From Desulfuromonadaceae bacterium (GTDB lineage Bacteria; Desulfobacterota; Desulfuromonadia; Geobacterales; Pseudopelobacteraceae), in the NCBI GenBank assembly GCA_028688955.1, contig JAQTXD010000024.1:1-43497 (forward strand): a DNA stretch of 43,497 nucleotides, written 5' to 3'. Below are positions 1 through 7,045 of this stretch, piece after piece. Within the stretch, counting starts at the first letter, position 1. Each line of letters begins with the position of its first letter. Under the pieces are notes generated by a model that was not told where the DNA came from, did not search any database, and saw nothing but the letters and a program-made list of their open reading frames with translations. The translations under genes and the position numbers were made by a program.

Positions 1-882
1 TTCCATTCTAATACTTCCGCTGTATGGTCAGGATTTTTGTCAGCCTGGCTATTCAGGAAGAAGCATTTTTGGCAGATAATGGAAATAATAGAATCTCCTA
101 GATTAGTGTCCAGGCTTATGTCCAAGGTTGTAGGCAAATTTTCTGATAAAGTATTTTGTATCTCTGATGCAGTAAAAAATCATTTTTTAAAATTCAACGG
201 AGATAGAAAAAACAAATTTATTACTCTGTATCATGGCGTGGATAGAAATATATACAACATGAAAAACATAGATAGAGATCTCATAAGGCAGGGCCTCGGT
301 GTAGATGACGACGTTGTTTTAATTGGTTTTGCCGGTAGGTATAACGCGTGGAAAGGTCAAGAGGTTCTCGCAGAAGCAGCAAAATATATTTTAACTACAA
401 TCAGTAATAGCGTAAAAATTCACTTTTTATTTCTGGGCAGTGTGTATGCAGACCAGCATCACTATGAATATCAACTCAGAGATATACTCCAATCAAACGA
501 ACAGATAAAATCCCATTCAACTATGTTAGGCTTCCAAAAAGACTTTCATAACTGGTTAGGGTCTATGGATATTGTAGTTCTGCCGTCAAAACTACCAGAG
601 CCTAATGCCACAGTGATTGTTGCGGCAATGACCTTGGGGATTCCTGTTGTAGGTACTAACATCGGGGGAACTGTAGAATCTGTAAGTGATGGTATGACAG
701 GGTATCTTGTTCCACCCAATGATCCTCAAGCACTTGCAGTAAAAATATGTGATCTCGTAAATTCCCCTGAAAAAAGACTATTGTTCGGTGATAATTCATT
801 ATTGAGGGCAAATACTATGTTTTCAATAGATAATTATACTGCCACTGTATTGCGTTCTTATGAAAATGTTTTTACATTATGA
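1..882 (+). CDS. GT4-family glycosyltransferase, 5'-truncated by window edge
   Basis: This is the C-terminal part (293 residues visible) of a group 1 glycosyltransferase that would move a sugar from a nucleotide donor onto a growing polysaccharide at the inner face of the membrane. The frame is open back to base 1, so the true start lies outside the window; an internal TTG at 37 is not convincing. The donor-binding half is clear: a GFAGRYNAWKG segment near 325-360 and the EPNATVIVAAMTLGIPVVGT segment near 598-660, followed by GG and the G-Y-L-V-P-P turn typical of GT4. In the usual E-x7-E signature the first Glu is codon 598-600, but the second position (622-624) is Ala. The neighbours (epimerase, second glycosyltransferase) support a role in surface polysaccharide synthesis. 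Acceptor and sugar cannot be told. The gene is A+T-rich like the next four. Confidence 0.88.
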   Translation, partial: FHSNTSAVWSGFLSAWLFRKKHFWQIMEIIESPRLVSRLMSKVVGKFSDKVFCISDAVKNHFLKFNGDRKNKFITLYHGVDRNIYNMKNIDRDLIRQGLGVDDDVVLIGFAGRYNAWKGQEVLAEAAKYILTTISNSVKIHFLFLGSVYADQHHYEYQLRDILQSNEQIKSHSTMLGFQKDFHNWLGSMDIVVLPSKLPEPNATVIVAAMTLGIPVVGTNIGGTVESVSDGMTGYLVPPNDPQALAVKICDLVNSPEKRLLFGDNSLLRANTMFSIDNYTATVLRSYENVFTL

Positions 883-915
883 AATTACTTACGTTTATGC
901 ATTGAGAGAGAATAT

Positions 916-1830
916 ATGAATGTGCTGGTAATTGGTGGAACTGGTTTTATCGGATCACATGTTTGCGATTCACTGTTACGTGCAGGACACACAGTTAGTG
1001 TATATAGCCGGCATGATGAAAAGCATCGAAACCCATTAAAATATATAACTTATTTTAAAGGTGACATTAGTGATACGACTACATTGTCAGAGGCATTGAT
1101 AGGTATGGATTCAGTAGTTCATTTAGCAAGTACAACTGTGCCTTCTACTTCGAACTTAAACCCCACTCACGATGTTAGCTCAAATTTGATACATACAATT
1201 GAACTGTTAGAGCTGTTGAGAAAAAATGGCCCTAAGAAGATAATCTTCATTTCTTCTGGCGGGACAGTATATGGTGAGCCATTACATCTCCCCGTCTCTG
1301 AATCACATCCGCTGAACCCGATTTGTTCATACGGGGTCGTTAAAGTTGCGATTGAAAATTACATGAATATATATCAAAAACAATACGGGATTGAATTTGT
1401 AATAATGAGAGTGTCAAATCCATATGGACCGCGTCAAGGTCACATGGGTGTTCAAGGGCTTATTTCCGCATTTCTGAATCGAGTCAAGAATGGTCAAGAT
1501 CTAATCGTTTGGGGAGACGGTGAAACGATTAGGGACTATATTTACATATCAGATATAGTTAGCCTGTTTGATAAGGCTCTGAGCTCCAGTGTGACAGGCG
1601 TATTTAATGTGGGAAGTGGTCAAGGTTTTACTATAAATCAAGTCATCGACGTCATCTGCAAAGTTACAAATATGAACCCGACCGTTATATATAAAGAATC
1701 CAGAGCGTTTGATGTCAGCAAAATATACCTTGACACACAGAAAGCTCGGGAAGTCTTTGACTGGCAAGTACACACAGATCTGTTTAATGGTATCAATAAA
1801 CATTGGGAATGGTTGTTACAAGCGTCTTAA
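916..1830 (+). CDS. NAD-dependent sugar epimerase/dehydratase (extended SDR)
   Basis: A 304-residue cytosolic extended short-chain dehydrogenase that probably interconverts a nucleotide sugar, most like UDP-glucose 4-epimerases. The Rossmann motif GGTGFIGSH is at residues 7-15. A Ser/Thr-containing stretch (SSGGTVYG) lies near 112-119 and the catalytic Y-x3-K (YGVVK) near 138-142. An NPYGPRQ segment and an F-N-V-G-S-G segment near residue 235 fit the nucleotide-sugar domain. Length is normal for the family. A GAGAGAG ribosome site precedes the ATG. It starts 33 bases after the glycosyltransferase and is followed 50 bases later by the WbsX-like gene on the same strand, so a polysaccharide operon is likely. 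The exact substrate (4-epimerase, dehydratase or reductase type) cannot be decided by eye. Confidence 0.88.
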   Translation: MNVLVIGGTGFIGSHVCDSLLRAGHTVSVYSRHDEKHRNPLKYITYFKGDISDTTTLSEALIGMDSVVHLASTTVPSTSNLNPTHDVSSNLIHTIELLELLRKNGPKKIIFISSGGTVYGEPLHLPVSESHPLNPICSYGVVKVAIENYMNIYQKQYGIEFVIMRVSNPYGPRQGHMGVQGLISAFLNRVKNGQDLIVWGDGETIRDYIYISDIVSLFDKALSSSVTGVFNVGSGQGFTINQVIDVICKVTNMNPTVIYKESRAFDVSKIYLDTQKAREVFDWQVHTDLFNGINKHWEWLLQAS

Positions 1831-1880
1831 GGAATTAATACTTGTGCAGTTGTGATATTTGAAGGATTGCGAGGATATCA

Positions 1881-2999
1881 ATGTTACGTGCCAATAAATG
1901 TATTAAAATACTTACTCTATTAACAGTTGTCACAATTACATGTTTATGTACTGTATTACTTGAAAGCTCGTATGCTCAGGAATACAAGATAGGTGTATAT
2001 TATTTTCCTGGATGGAACTCAAAAAACGAATTTTGGCCTGACCTCAAAGGGTTACCAGGTTCTCGCTCACCAGGTAAAGCGTGGACGGACCGTGAACCAT
2101 CACGTGGTTTTGGTTATGCAGAAGAGTCCTTGCAAATTGCTGAGCAGAACATTGAGTGGGCATCGAGTTACGGCATTGATTTCTTTACGTACGACTGGTA
2201 CTGGGATGGCAAGAAGACCTCTTTAAATCATGCAATTGATAACCATCTGAAAGCGTCAAACAAGAAAAAATTGAAGTTTTGCATGCTGTGGGCAAACCAT
2301 TATAAAGTGCCTGAATCAATGGATCAGTTCACCACGATGGTTCAGTATTGGATAGATAACTATTTTAAGGATGCACAATATTTGACTATCGACAGGAAAC
2401 CAGTAGTAGTGATTTTTTCGATAGAAAGACTACGAGATAATGCAAAAACATTCGGCAAGACGACAAAAGAATTATTTGATATTGCAAGAAATATGGCTGT
2501 CAAACAGGGAGTGCCAGGAATTTATTTTGTCGCATGCTATGGTGCAAATAACTATGGTCTGAATACGTTTCTACCTAAGAATGGTTATGACGCTATGACA
2601 GCCTATAACTACCAATCTTCTGGATTCAAAGGCGAATTCACCGGCAATGTACCATTATCAAATTCCTATCAAGAGTTATTGGAGGGATACAAAAGTCAGT
2701 GGTCGTATATTCTCCAAAATTCTAAACTTCCCTATATCCTTCCCATGTCAACCGGTTGGGACAGGCGCCCTTGGGGAGGGTCGAAGCCACCATCACACGA
2801 TAATAGTGGAAGCACCCCGGAATCATTCAAAGCCATGTTGACAGAAGGTAAAAATACGATAGATGCAAATCCTTCAAAAACAATGCGCATGGCAATTATC
2901 TACGCATGGAATGAATTTGGCGAAGGTGGATATATTGAGCCAACAAAAAAATGGGGATTTAAATATCTACAGGCAATTAAGGACGTTTTCGGCAAATGA
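1881..2999 (+). CDS. Secreted WbsX/GH99-like polysaccharide protein
   Basis: A 372-residue protein with an N-terminal signal peptide (basic start, hydrophobic residues about 9-28, then S-Y-A-Q at the likely cleavage site). The mature part begins with a YKIGVYYFPGWN strand. It has the W-Y-W-D segment, a CMLWANHY strand and the C-terminal AWNEFGEGGYIEP motif that I associate with the WbsX (glycosyltransferase WbsX-like)/GH99-like TIM-barrel group. WbsX relatives are usually cytoplasmic or fused to glycosyltransferases; the export signal here points instead to a periplasmic glycan-trimming or glycan-modifying enzyme. The acidic residues of the AWNE-x-GEG motif are good candidates for catalysis. 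The stop codon overlaps the next start (ATGA at 2996-2999), so the two are probably co-translated. Substrate unknown. Confidence 0.8.
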   Translation: MLRANKCIKILTLLTVVTITCLCTVLLESSYAQEYKIGVYYFPGWNSKNEFWPDLKGLPGSRSPGKAWTDREPSRGFGYAEESLQIAEQNIEWASSYGIDFFTYDWYWDGKKTSLNHAIDNHLKASNKKKLKFCMLWANHYKVPESMDQFTTMVQYWIDNYFKDAQYLTIDRKPVVVIFSIERLRDNAKTFGKTTKELFDIARNMAVKQGVPGIYFVACYGANNYGLNTFLPKNGYDAMTAYNYQSSGFKGEFTGNVPLSNSYQELLEGYKSQWSYILQNSKLPYILPMSTGWDRRPWGGSKPPSHDNSGSTPESFKAMLTEGKNTIDANPSKTMRMAIIYAWNEFGEGGYIEPTKKWGFKYLQAIKDVFGK

Positions 3000-4117
3000 A
3001 AATCGCTCTCATCGGCACACGAGGTGTCCCAGCTAATTACGGTGGCTTTGAAACATTTTATGAGGAACTTGGTAAGCGTTTGGCTGAGCGTGGCCACGAA
3101 GTAACCGTTTATTGCCGGGATAGCTACTATCCTGAAAAACTGGACGAATACCTCGGGATAAAGTTGGTCTATCTTCCTAATCTCAAAAAAAAATCTCTTG
3201 ACACTCTTTCCCACACATTATTTTCCGTTCTTCATGCTATTCGCCAACCTTATGATGTCTACATGGTATGCAATGCCGCAAACAGCCCAGTTCTAATGAT
3301 TCCATGGTTGCTTGGTAAGCAAATCGCCATCAACACTGATGGGCTTGAATGGAAACGGGGGAAATGGGGAAGGGTTGCACGTACATACTATAAAATATGC
3401 GAACGAATTTCCACAATTCTGGCACATCGTGTTATTGCCGATTCAAGAGGTATTCAGAGTTACTATGCGAGCGAGTACAATGCTGATACGACATTCATTC
3501 CATATGGTGCTTACCCAGCACAAAGTCACAAACCTGATTTATTAGAAGCACTAGGTATAAAATCAGGAGAGTATTTTTTGCAAGTTACTAGGTTTGAACC
3601 TGAGAATAATCCTTTATTAACAGTTCAAGCATTTAAACAGTTGAACACAAATAAGAAGCTGGTTATTGTTGGCGGTGTACCGTACGAAAGTAATTATTCA
3701 CGGAAAATTGCAGAGGAAGCTGCTGGTCATCCATACATTGTTTTGCCTGGCACTATTTATGAGAAGGAGTTACTAAACGAGATTTGGTGTAATTGCCATG
3801 CGTATATTCACGGCAATGAGGTTGGTGGAACCAATCCTGCTTTGTTACAAACCATGGCTTCTGGCTGTTTCACTATAGCTATAGATGTGTCGTTCAGCCG
3901 TGACGTGCTTGCTGATGCTGGAATTTTCTTTGCAAAAAATGTTCTTTCTTTATCTAAACAGATGCAATGGACTTTAGAACATGGACTTGAGCTGTCTGAC
4001 TATAAGGAAAAGGCAGTACAACGGGTTCTACAAAATTATTCCTGGGATAAAGTTACGGATGATTATGAAACTTTATTTCATGGAATGACAAATCCTATCA
4101 CCTCACTCAGAACATAA
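2996..4117 (+). CDS. DUF1972-type glycosyltransferase (GT4)
   Basis: A 373-residue glycosyltransferase. Its N-terminus (MKIALIGTRGVPANYGGFET) is the hallmark of the DUF1972 family, often annotated as rhamnosyltransferase-like. A GT4 donor-binding half follows from about residue 185, with a FLQVTRFEPENNP strand and an N-E-V-G-G-T-N-P-A-L-L-Q-T-M stretch replacing the standard E-x7-E region. Its start overlaps the preceding stop by 4 bases. No membrane segment or signal peptide is seen, so it should work on the cytoplasmic face of the inner membrane on a lipid-linked glycan. Sugar specificity is not readable from sequence; 'rhamnosyl' would only be a family guess. It is the last gene of the tightly packed group; 123 bases separate it from the lipoprotein gene. 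Confidence 0.87.
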   Translation: MKIALIGTRGVPANYGGFETFYEELGKRLAERGHEVTVYCRDSYYPEKLDEYLGIKLVYLPNLKKKSLDTLSHTLFSVLHAIRQPYDVYMVCNAANSPVLMIPWLLGKQIAINTDGLEWKRGKWGRVARTYYKICERISTILAHRVIADSRGIQSYYASEYNADTTFIPYGAYPAQSHKPDLLEALGIKSGEYFLQVTRFEPENNPLLTVQAFKQLNTNKKLVIVGGVPYESNYSRKIAEEAAGHPYIVLPGTIYEKELLNEIWCNCHAYIHGNEVGGTNPALLQTMASGCFTIAIDVSFSRDVLADAGIFFAKNVLSLSKQMQWTLEHGLELSDYKEKAVQRVLQNYSWDKVTDDYETLFHGMTNPITSLRT

Positions 4118-4240
4118 GAGTAGTATCCATCTCCAAAGAGCGGATCGTTTCTCACAAGTTTTCTGAACACCATCGAATGGCTGCTACAATGTTAAATTAT
4201 ACGATAACGTCTAGTAAACAGTCACCAAGAGGAAGAATAT

Positions 4241-5812
4241 ATGCATATCGCTATAATATTAGCAATTAGTGTTATCCTTTCCGCTTGTGGTAAAGAAACT
4301 GTGTCAATTAATAAATCAAAAGTCGAAGTTAAAAAGTCGGTTCCTAAAGTTGTGTCACTCTCCGTAGGGAATTCGTTCCCTGTATTGTCTGGACAACCTC
4401 AAGATCTCGTATGGACTTCTGACAATCCATTGGTTGCGGTTGATGCCAACGGGGTTTTGAGCGCGGTATCTGATGCTATAAGCAACAATGGAAAAGCAAT
4501 AATTTCCGCGTCAAAGCAAGATGGAACACTTTTTAGTCAGACTTACGTTACAATTGTCAATTGGGTTGCTAATCGTTCTGGCCTGATTTTAGTTGATACT
4601 CCTAAGGCTGATAACATATTGCTGGTTGATAATAACTCAGTTTACTTTTCCAAAGACTTTCAGCTTATGGTAAGCAATGACGGTATGCAGACTAAAATCA
4701 CCATGGGAACGCTTCCAGATATTCCACAAAAATTGCTGAAGACTCCGTATGGATTTTTCCTTCGCACGACGACGGGTATATATCGTTCGTCTGATTTGAT
4801 TAATTGGTCACATGAGTTTTCTGTACGTGCAGTCTCACTTTGGCACACTTTTTCGTACTATTATGATGTGGATACAAAAATCTGCTATCTGTACACGGGT
4901 GAGTATAATGTCAATCCCGATGATAAGCATGCCGTGTACAGAGGAAAATATTTTCCTGATAAAAATGTAGAATGGGCAAAAGTCCTTGAATTTGATTCGT
5001 TGACCGACTGGACTACAAATCCGGGCAGTTTAAATATCGCGCGTCACGTGCATGTAGTTGATGTTGACCCTTATACAGGTCATGTATGGGTTGCTACAGG
5101 TGATTATGATCTACATGCACGAATAATGTATTCAGATGATCATGGAGATACATTTAGAACGGTTGGAATCGGCGAACAGAAGTGGCGAACACTTTCGATC
5201 TGGTTTACGGAAACCCATATTTACTGGAATATGGATTCATCAGTGAGTCAGTCAATTTGGCGTATTCCTCGTTCTGTGTATGCAGCCTCTGGAAAATGGC
5301 CAGTTATGACTCCCGAGTTGTCCAGCGGAACTACAATACCTGGGCAAAAATATCTGGTAACAGCATCGAGCGTGACGGGGCATTTTCCCGTAAGTGTAGT
5401 CCATTCATATACTGAAACAGTAAGTCGAACTCTTGGTAGCAGTGACCGTGTCTTATCACTCAATGATCCGTCATATTTATATTTAGAACTAGTTGCTAAG
5501 CTTGATAATGGATCTCAGTGGTACCATTGCTGGGCAACTACTTCTACCGGTGACAAGATCCTCATTATGGGAGCGTCACCCGAGGGGGCGATAAGAGATT
5601 GGAACGGCAGAGTTTTTGGAATAAAAGAACGTTTAGGAATGCTTCCAGATGTTCAGGAACTATTATCGATTCAGTCAAATAAACCCGATACTTATATATA
5701 TTATACGCAACTAGAGCCCAGGGGTCAGAGCGCTTCAGGAGACATATATTTTATTGGTCGAGGGACAACTGACAGAATTTATAAAATGAAATTAAAATGG
5801 AACGATCAATGA
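4241..5812 (+). CDS. Lipoprotein with Ig-like (BIG2-type) domain and probable beta-propeller
   Basis: A 523-residue protein starting with a short hydrophobic signal ending in a lipobox (LSAC, Cys16), so it should be a lipoprotein. An RBS-like AGAGGAAG precedes the ATG. Residues about 30-110 look like a bacterial Ig-like domain: V-V-S-L-S-V-G, then W-T-S-D-N-P-L-V-A-V-D-A-N-G-V-L. The rest is rich in short strands with sialidase/BNR-like turns (S-D-D-H-G-D-T-F-R, S-N-D-G-M-Q-T-K), suggesting a beta-propeller such as found in glycan-binding or glycosidase proteins. No catalytic signature could be named. It is in the same A+T-rich block as the glycosyltransferases and may act on, or anchor, the surface glycan. 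Function unassigned. Confidence 0.75.
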   Translation: MHIAIILAISVILSACGKETVSINKSKVEVKKSVPKVVSLSVGNSFPVLSGQPQDLVWTSDNPLVAVDANGVLSAVSDAISNNGKAIISASKQDGTLFSQTYVTIVNWVANRSGLILVDTPKADNILLVDNNSVYFSKDFQLMVSNDGMQTKITMGTLPDIPQKLLKTPYGFFLRTTTGIYRSSDLINWSHEFSVRAVSLWHTFSYYYDVDTKICYLYTGEYNVNPDDKHAVYRGKYFPDKNVEWAKVLEFDSLTDWTTNPGSLNIARHVHVVDVDPYTGHVWVATGDYDLHARIMYSDDHGDTFRTVGIGEQKWRTLSIWFTETHIYWNMDSSVSQSIWRIPRSVYAASGKWPVMTPELSSGTTIPGQKYLVTASSVTGHFPVSVVHSYTETVSRTLGSSDRVLSLNDPSYLYLELVAKLDNGSQWYHCWATTSTGDKILIMGASPEGAIRDWNGRVFGIKERLGMLPDVQELLSIQSNKPDTYIYYTQLEPRGQSASGDIYFIGRGTTDRIYKMKLKWNDQ

Positions 5813-5840
5813 TATGAATATGATAGTGTCCTTAACAAAC

Positions 5841-5868
5841 GAGGCCCTTGATGGAATTCAAGAGCCTC
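5841..5868. terminator. Hairpin after the lipoprotein gene
   Basis: GAGGCCCTTGA (5841-5851) pairs with TCAAGAGCCTC (5858-5868) across a 6-base loop, with one mismatch. It starts 28 bases after the lipoprotein stop. There is no clear T-tract on the + strand. On the minus strand the hairpin is followed by GTTTGTT. It may stop transcription in either direction; it could also belong to the decayed IS end. Confidence 0.4.
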
Positions 5869-5886
5869 GCATATGAATCAAGCCGT

Positions 5887-6240
5887 TTACACACCTGTTT
5901 TCGAGTTGGTAGTCGCCTTTAATGTTTTCACCTGTTTGCATTTTAGCCCCAACTTCTTTCTAATCCGCTTGAGGTTGTCACGGCCAATGGTGATGCCATC
6001 AACTTTTGCCAGTTCGACTTGAAGGCGATCCGGGCCGTAAGTGCCTCTGGTTCTCACAGCTGCTTTGATTGATAGTTCCAGTCGTGCCGTTTCTGATTGC
6101 CTGAGTGTGGGGCGCTAGTTGCTCCAAGCATAATATCCAATCTTTGATACATCGAATACTTTGCACACTTTGCACATTTTTTCGATGGGATAACGATATT
6201 CAAGTCGCAATTTCTTCACCGCCGCGTACCTGGCATCAAC
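5887..6240 (-). pseudogene. IS3-family OrfB fragment, internal stop, 3' part deleted
   Basis: The minus strand from about 6240 reads a typical OrfB N-terminus: Y-P-I-E-K-M-C-K-V followed by the K-I-G-Y-Y-A-W stretch. It then meets an in-frame TAG after WSN, continues with T-R-G-T-Y-G-P-D-R-L, I-G-R-D-N-L-K-R-I and K-A-T-T-N-S, and stops at a TAA (5887-5889). Only the helix-turn-helix part survives; the integrase core with the DDE residues is absent. It overlaps the end of OrfA in the -1 frame, as expected for programmed frameshifting in this family. Confidence 0.8.
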
Positions 6241-6523
6241 TCCTTTGCAAAGTACGCCATTGCCTTTTTTAAGATTTCTGCCTCAAGTCGGGACTCAGCT
6301 AACTCCTTGCGAAGTCGCGATACTTCAGCTTCATGATCTTTTAACGGCTTTCTGGAAGTAGCTGTTGAAACAGGGGTTTTGTCCCAATAAAGCCAGTTTT
6401 TCAATGTCTGGGAAGGGATGTTAAGTCGATTCGCTGCTTCCGATAATTTATACCGGATTCATGTATTAGCACGACCGCTTCCTGCTTAGACTCCTCTGTG
6501 TAGCACTGACGGGGTATCTCCAT
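6216..6523 (-). pseudogene. IS3-family OrfA, frameshifted
   Basis: The start ATG (6521-6523) follows a GGAGG site and reads MEIPRQCYTEESKQEAVV, a transposase HTH_8 N-terminus. In the run around 6446-6456 the frame is lost: the continuation L-S-E-A-A-N-R-L-N-I-P-S-Q-T-L-K-N-W is in another frame and runs to a TGA at 6216. The C-terminal leucine-zipper segment with K-E-L-A-E and AYFAKE is typical of IS3 OrfA. One base lost (or two gained) in this run explains the break. Confidence 0.8.
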
Positions 6524-6652
6524 GTGAATGCCTCCTGTGGGGAAATTTATACCACATTAGGCGTCCACTTTTTTCAGCTTACTTCAGGTCGCGATGCGAA
6601 TGGCACTCTCATTCAGTTAGATTATTTGCGTCTTTTTAGTAGAATGTTCGTT

Positions 6653-6726
6653 CACGGCAGTGTTCTCCTTTATGGTGGGATTTGCGTTTGGCGACACAAT
6701 TCTAACCAATTTGAAACACTGCCGTG
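6653..6726. repeat. 12-bp perfect inverted repeat, 50-bp spacer
   Basis: CACGGCAGTGTT (6653-6664) and AACACTGCCGTG (6715-6726) are exact reverse complements. On the minus strand an AAAGGAG site within the spacer precedes a GTG that begins inside the lower arm and opens a very short frame (MNEHSTKKTQII, then stop). This looks like the beginning of a gene cut off by later events, perhaps another transposon gene. The segment lies between the two IS3 remnants. It could be a transposon end pair, a miniature element or a transcript hairpin. Confidence 0.5.
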
Positions 6727-6753
6727 ACTCTTTTTAAAAAAGCGAAAAATATT

Positions 6754-6930
6754 TTACGTTATCGGTTTACCTTTTTCAGATGAAGTTACAGCATTTCTCC
6801 AGCGGCGCAATATGCTGATATTGACGCCAAGATTTTGTGAGGCTTCTGAAAGCTGATATCCTTGTTATGTTATCAACTTGACTGCTGAATCTTTGAATTC
6901 CTGGGTGTACATCATTCTGATCGTTGTCAT
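6754..6930 (-). pseudogene. Second IS3-family OrfA remnant, internal stop
   Basis: The minus strand from an ATG at 6928-6930, preceded by a GGAGG site, reads MTTIRMMYTQEFKDSAVKL, then an in-frame TAA, then Q-G-Y-Q-L-S-E-A-S-Q-N-L-G-V-N and L-R-R-W-R-N. This is the HTH_8 half of an IS3 OrfA different from the one at 6216-6523. The frame ends at a TAA (6754-6756) without the leucine zipper, and no OrfB is seen. It is a separate, older-looking insertion remnant. Confidence 0.75.
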
Positions 6931-7008
6931 GAACACCTCCGTTGAGTGGTAATAAAACCCTCTCTTAATAATGTGCCCATTCATTTCATACCACGTCAGT
7001 GTGGTGTG

Positions 7009-7033
7009 GGAGGACGGTGGAAGTACCGCCTCC
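7009..7033 (-). terminator. Hairpin downstream of the multicopper oxidase gene
   Basis: GGAGGACGGT (7009-7018) pairs with ACCGCCTCC (7025-7033) with one bulged A and a 6-base loop, 13 bases past the oxidase stop codon. A second small hairpin (CCAC/GTGG, 6991-7004) follows. There is no T-run on the minus strand, so this may not be a classical intrinsic terminator. Confidence 0.4.
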
Positions 7034-7045
7034 TACCGAACCAAC

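Larger units (their letters stand above)
5887..6586 (-). mobile_element. Decayed IS3-family insertion sequence
   Basis: Reading the minus strand from about 6586 to 5887 gives the ordinary order of an IS3 element: a terminal-looking stretch with an A-run and GTGGAC, a GGAGG ribosome site, OrfA, and an OrfB overlapping OrfA in the -1 frame. OrfA is frameshifted. OrfB has an internal stop and ends just after its HTH_21 part, so the DDE catalytic core is missing. The outer boundary at 6586 (5'-TGAAGTAAGC on the minus strand) is a guess; I found no convincing matching inverted repeat at the other end. The remnant cannot transpose by itself. Confidence 0.75.

Noticed and set aside
5813-6586. Intact, active IS3 transposase
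   Set aside because: OrfA is frameshifted, OrfB has an in-frame stop and lacks the catalytic core.
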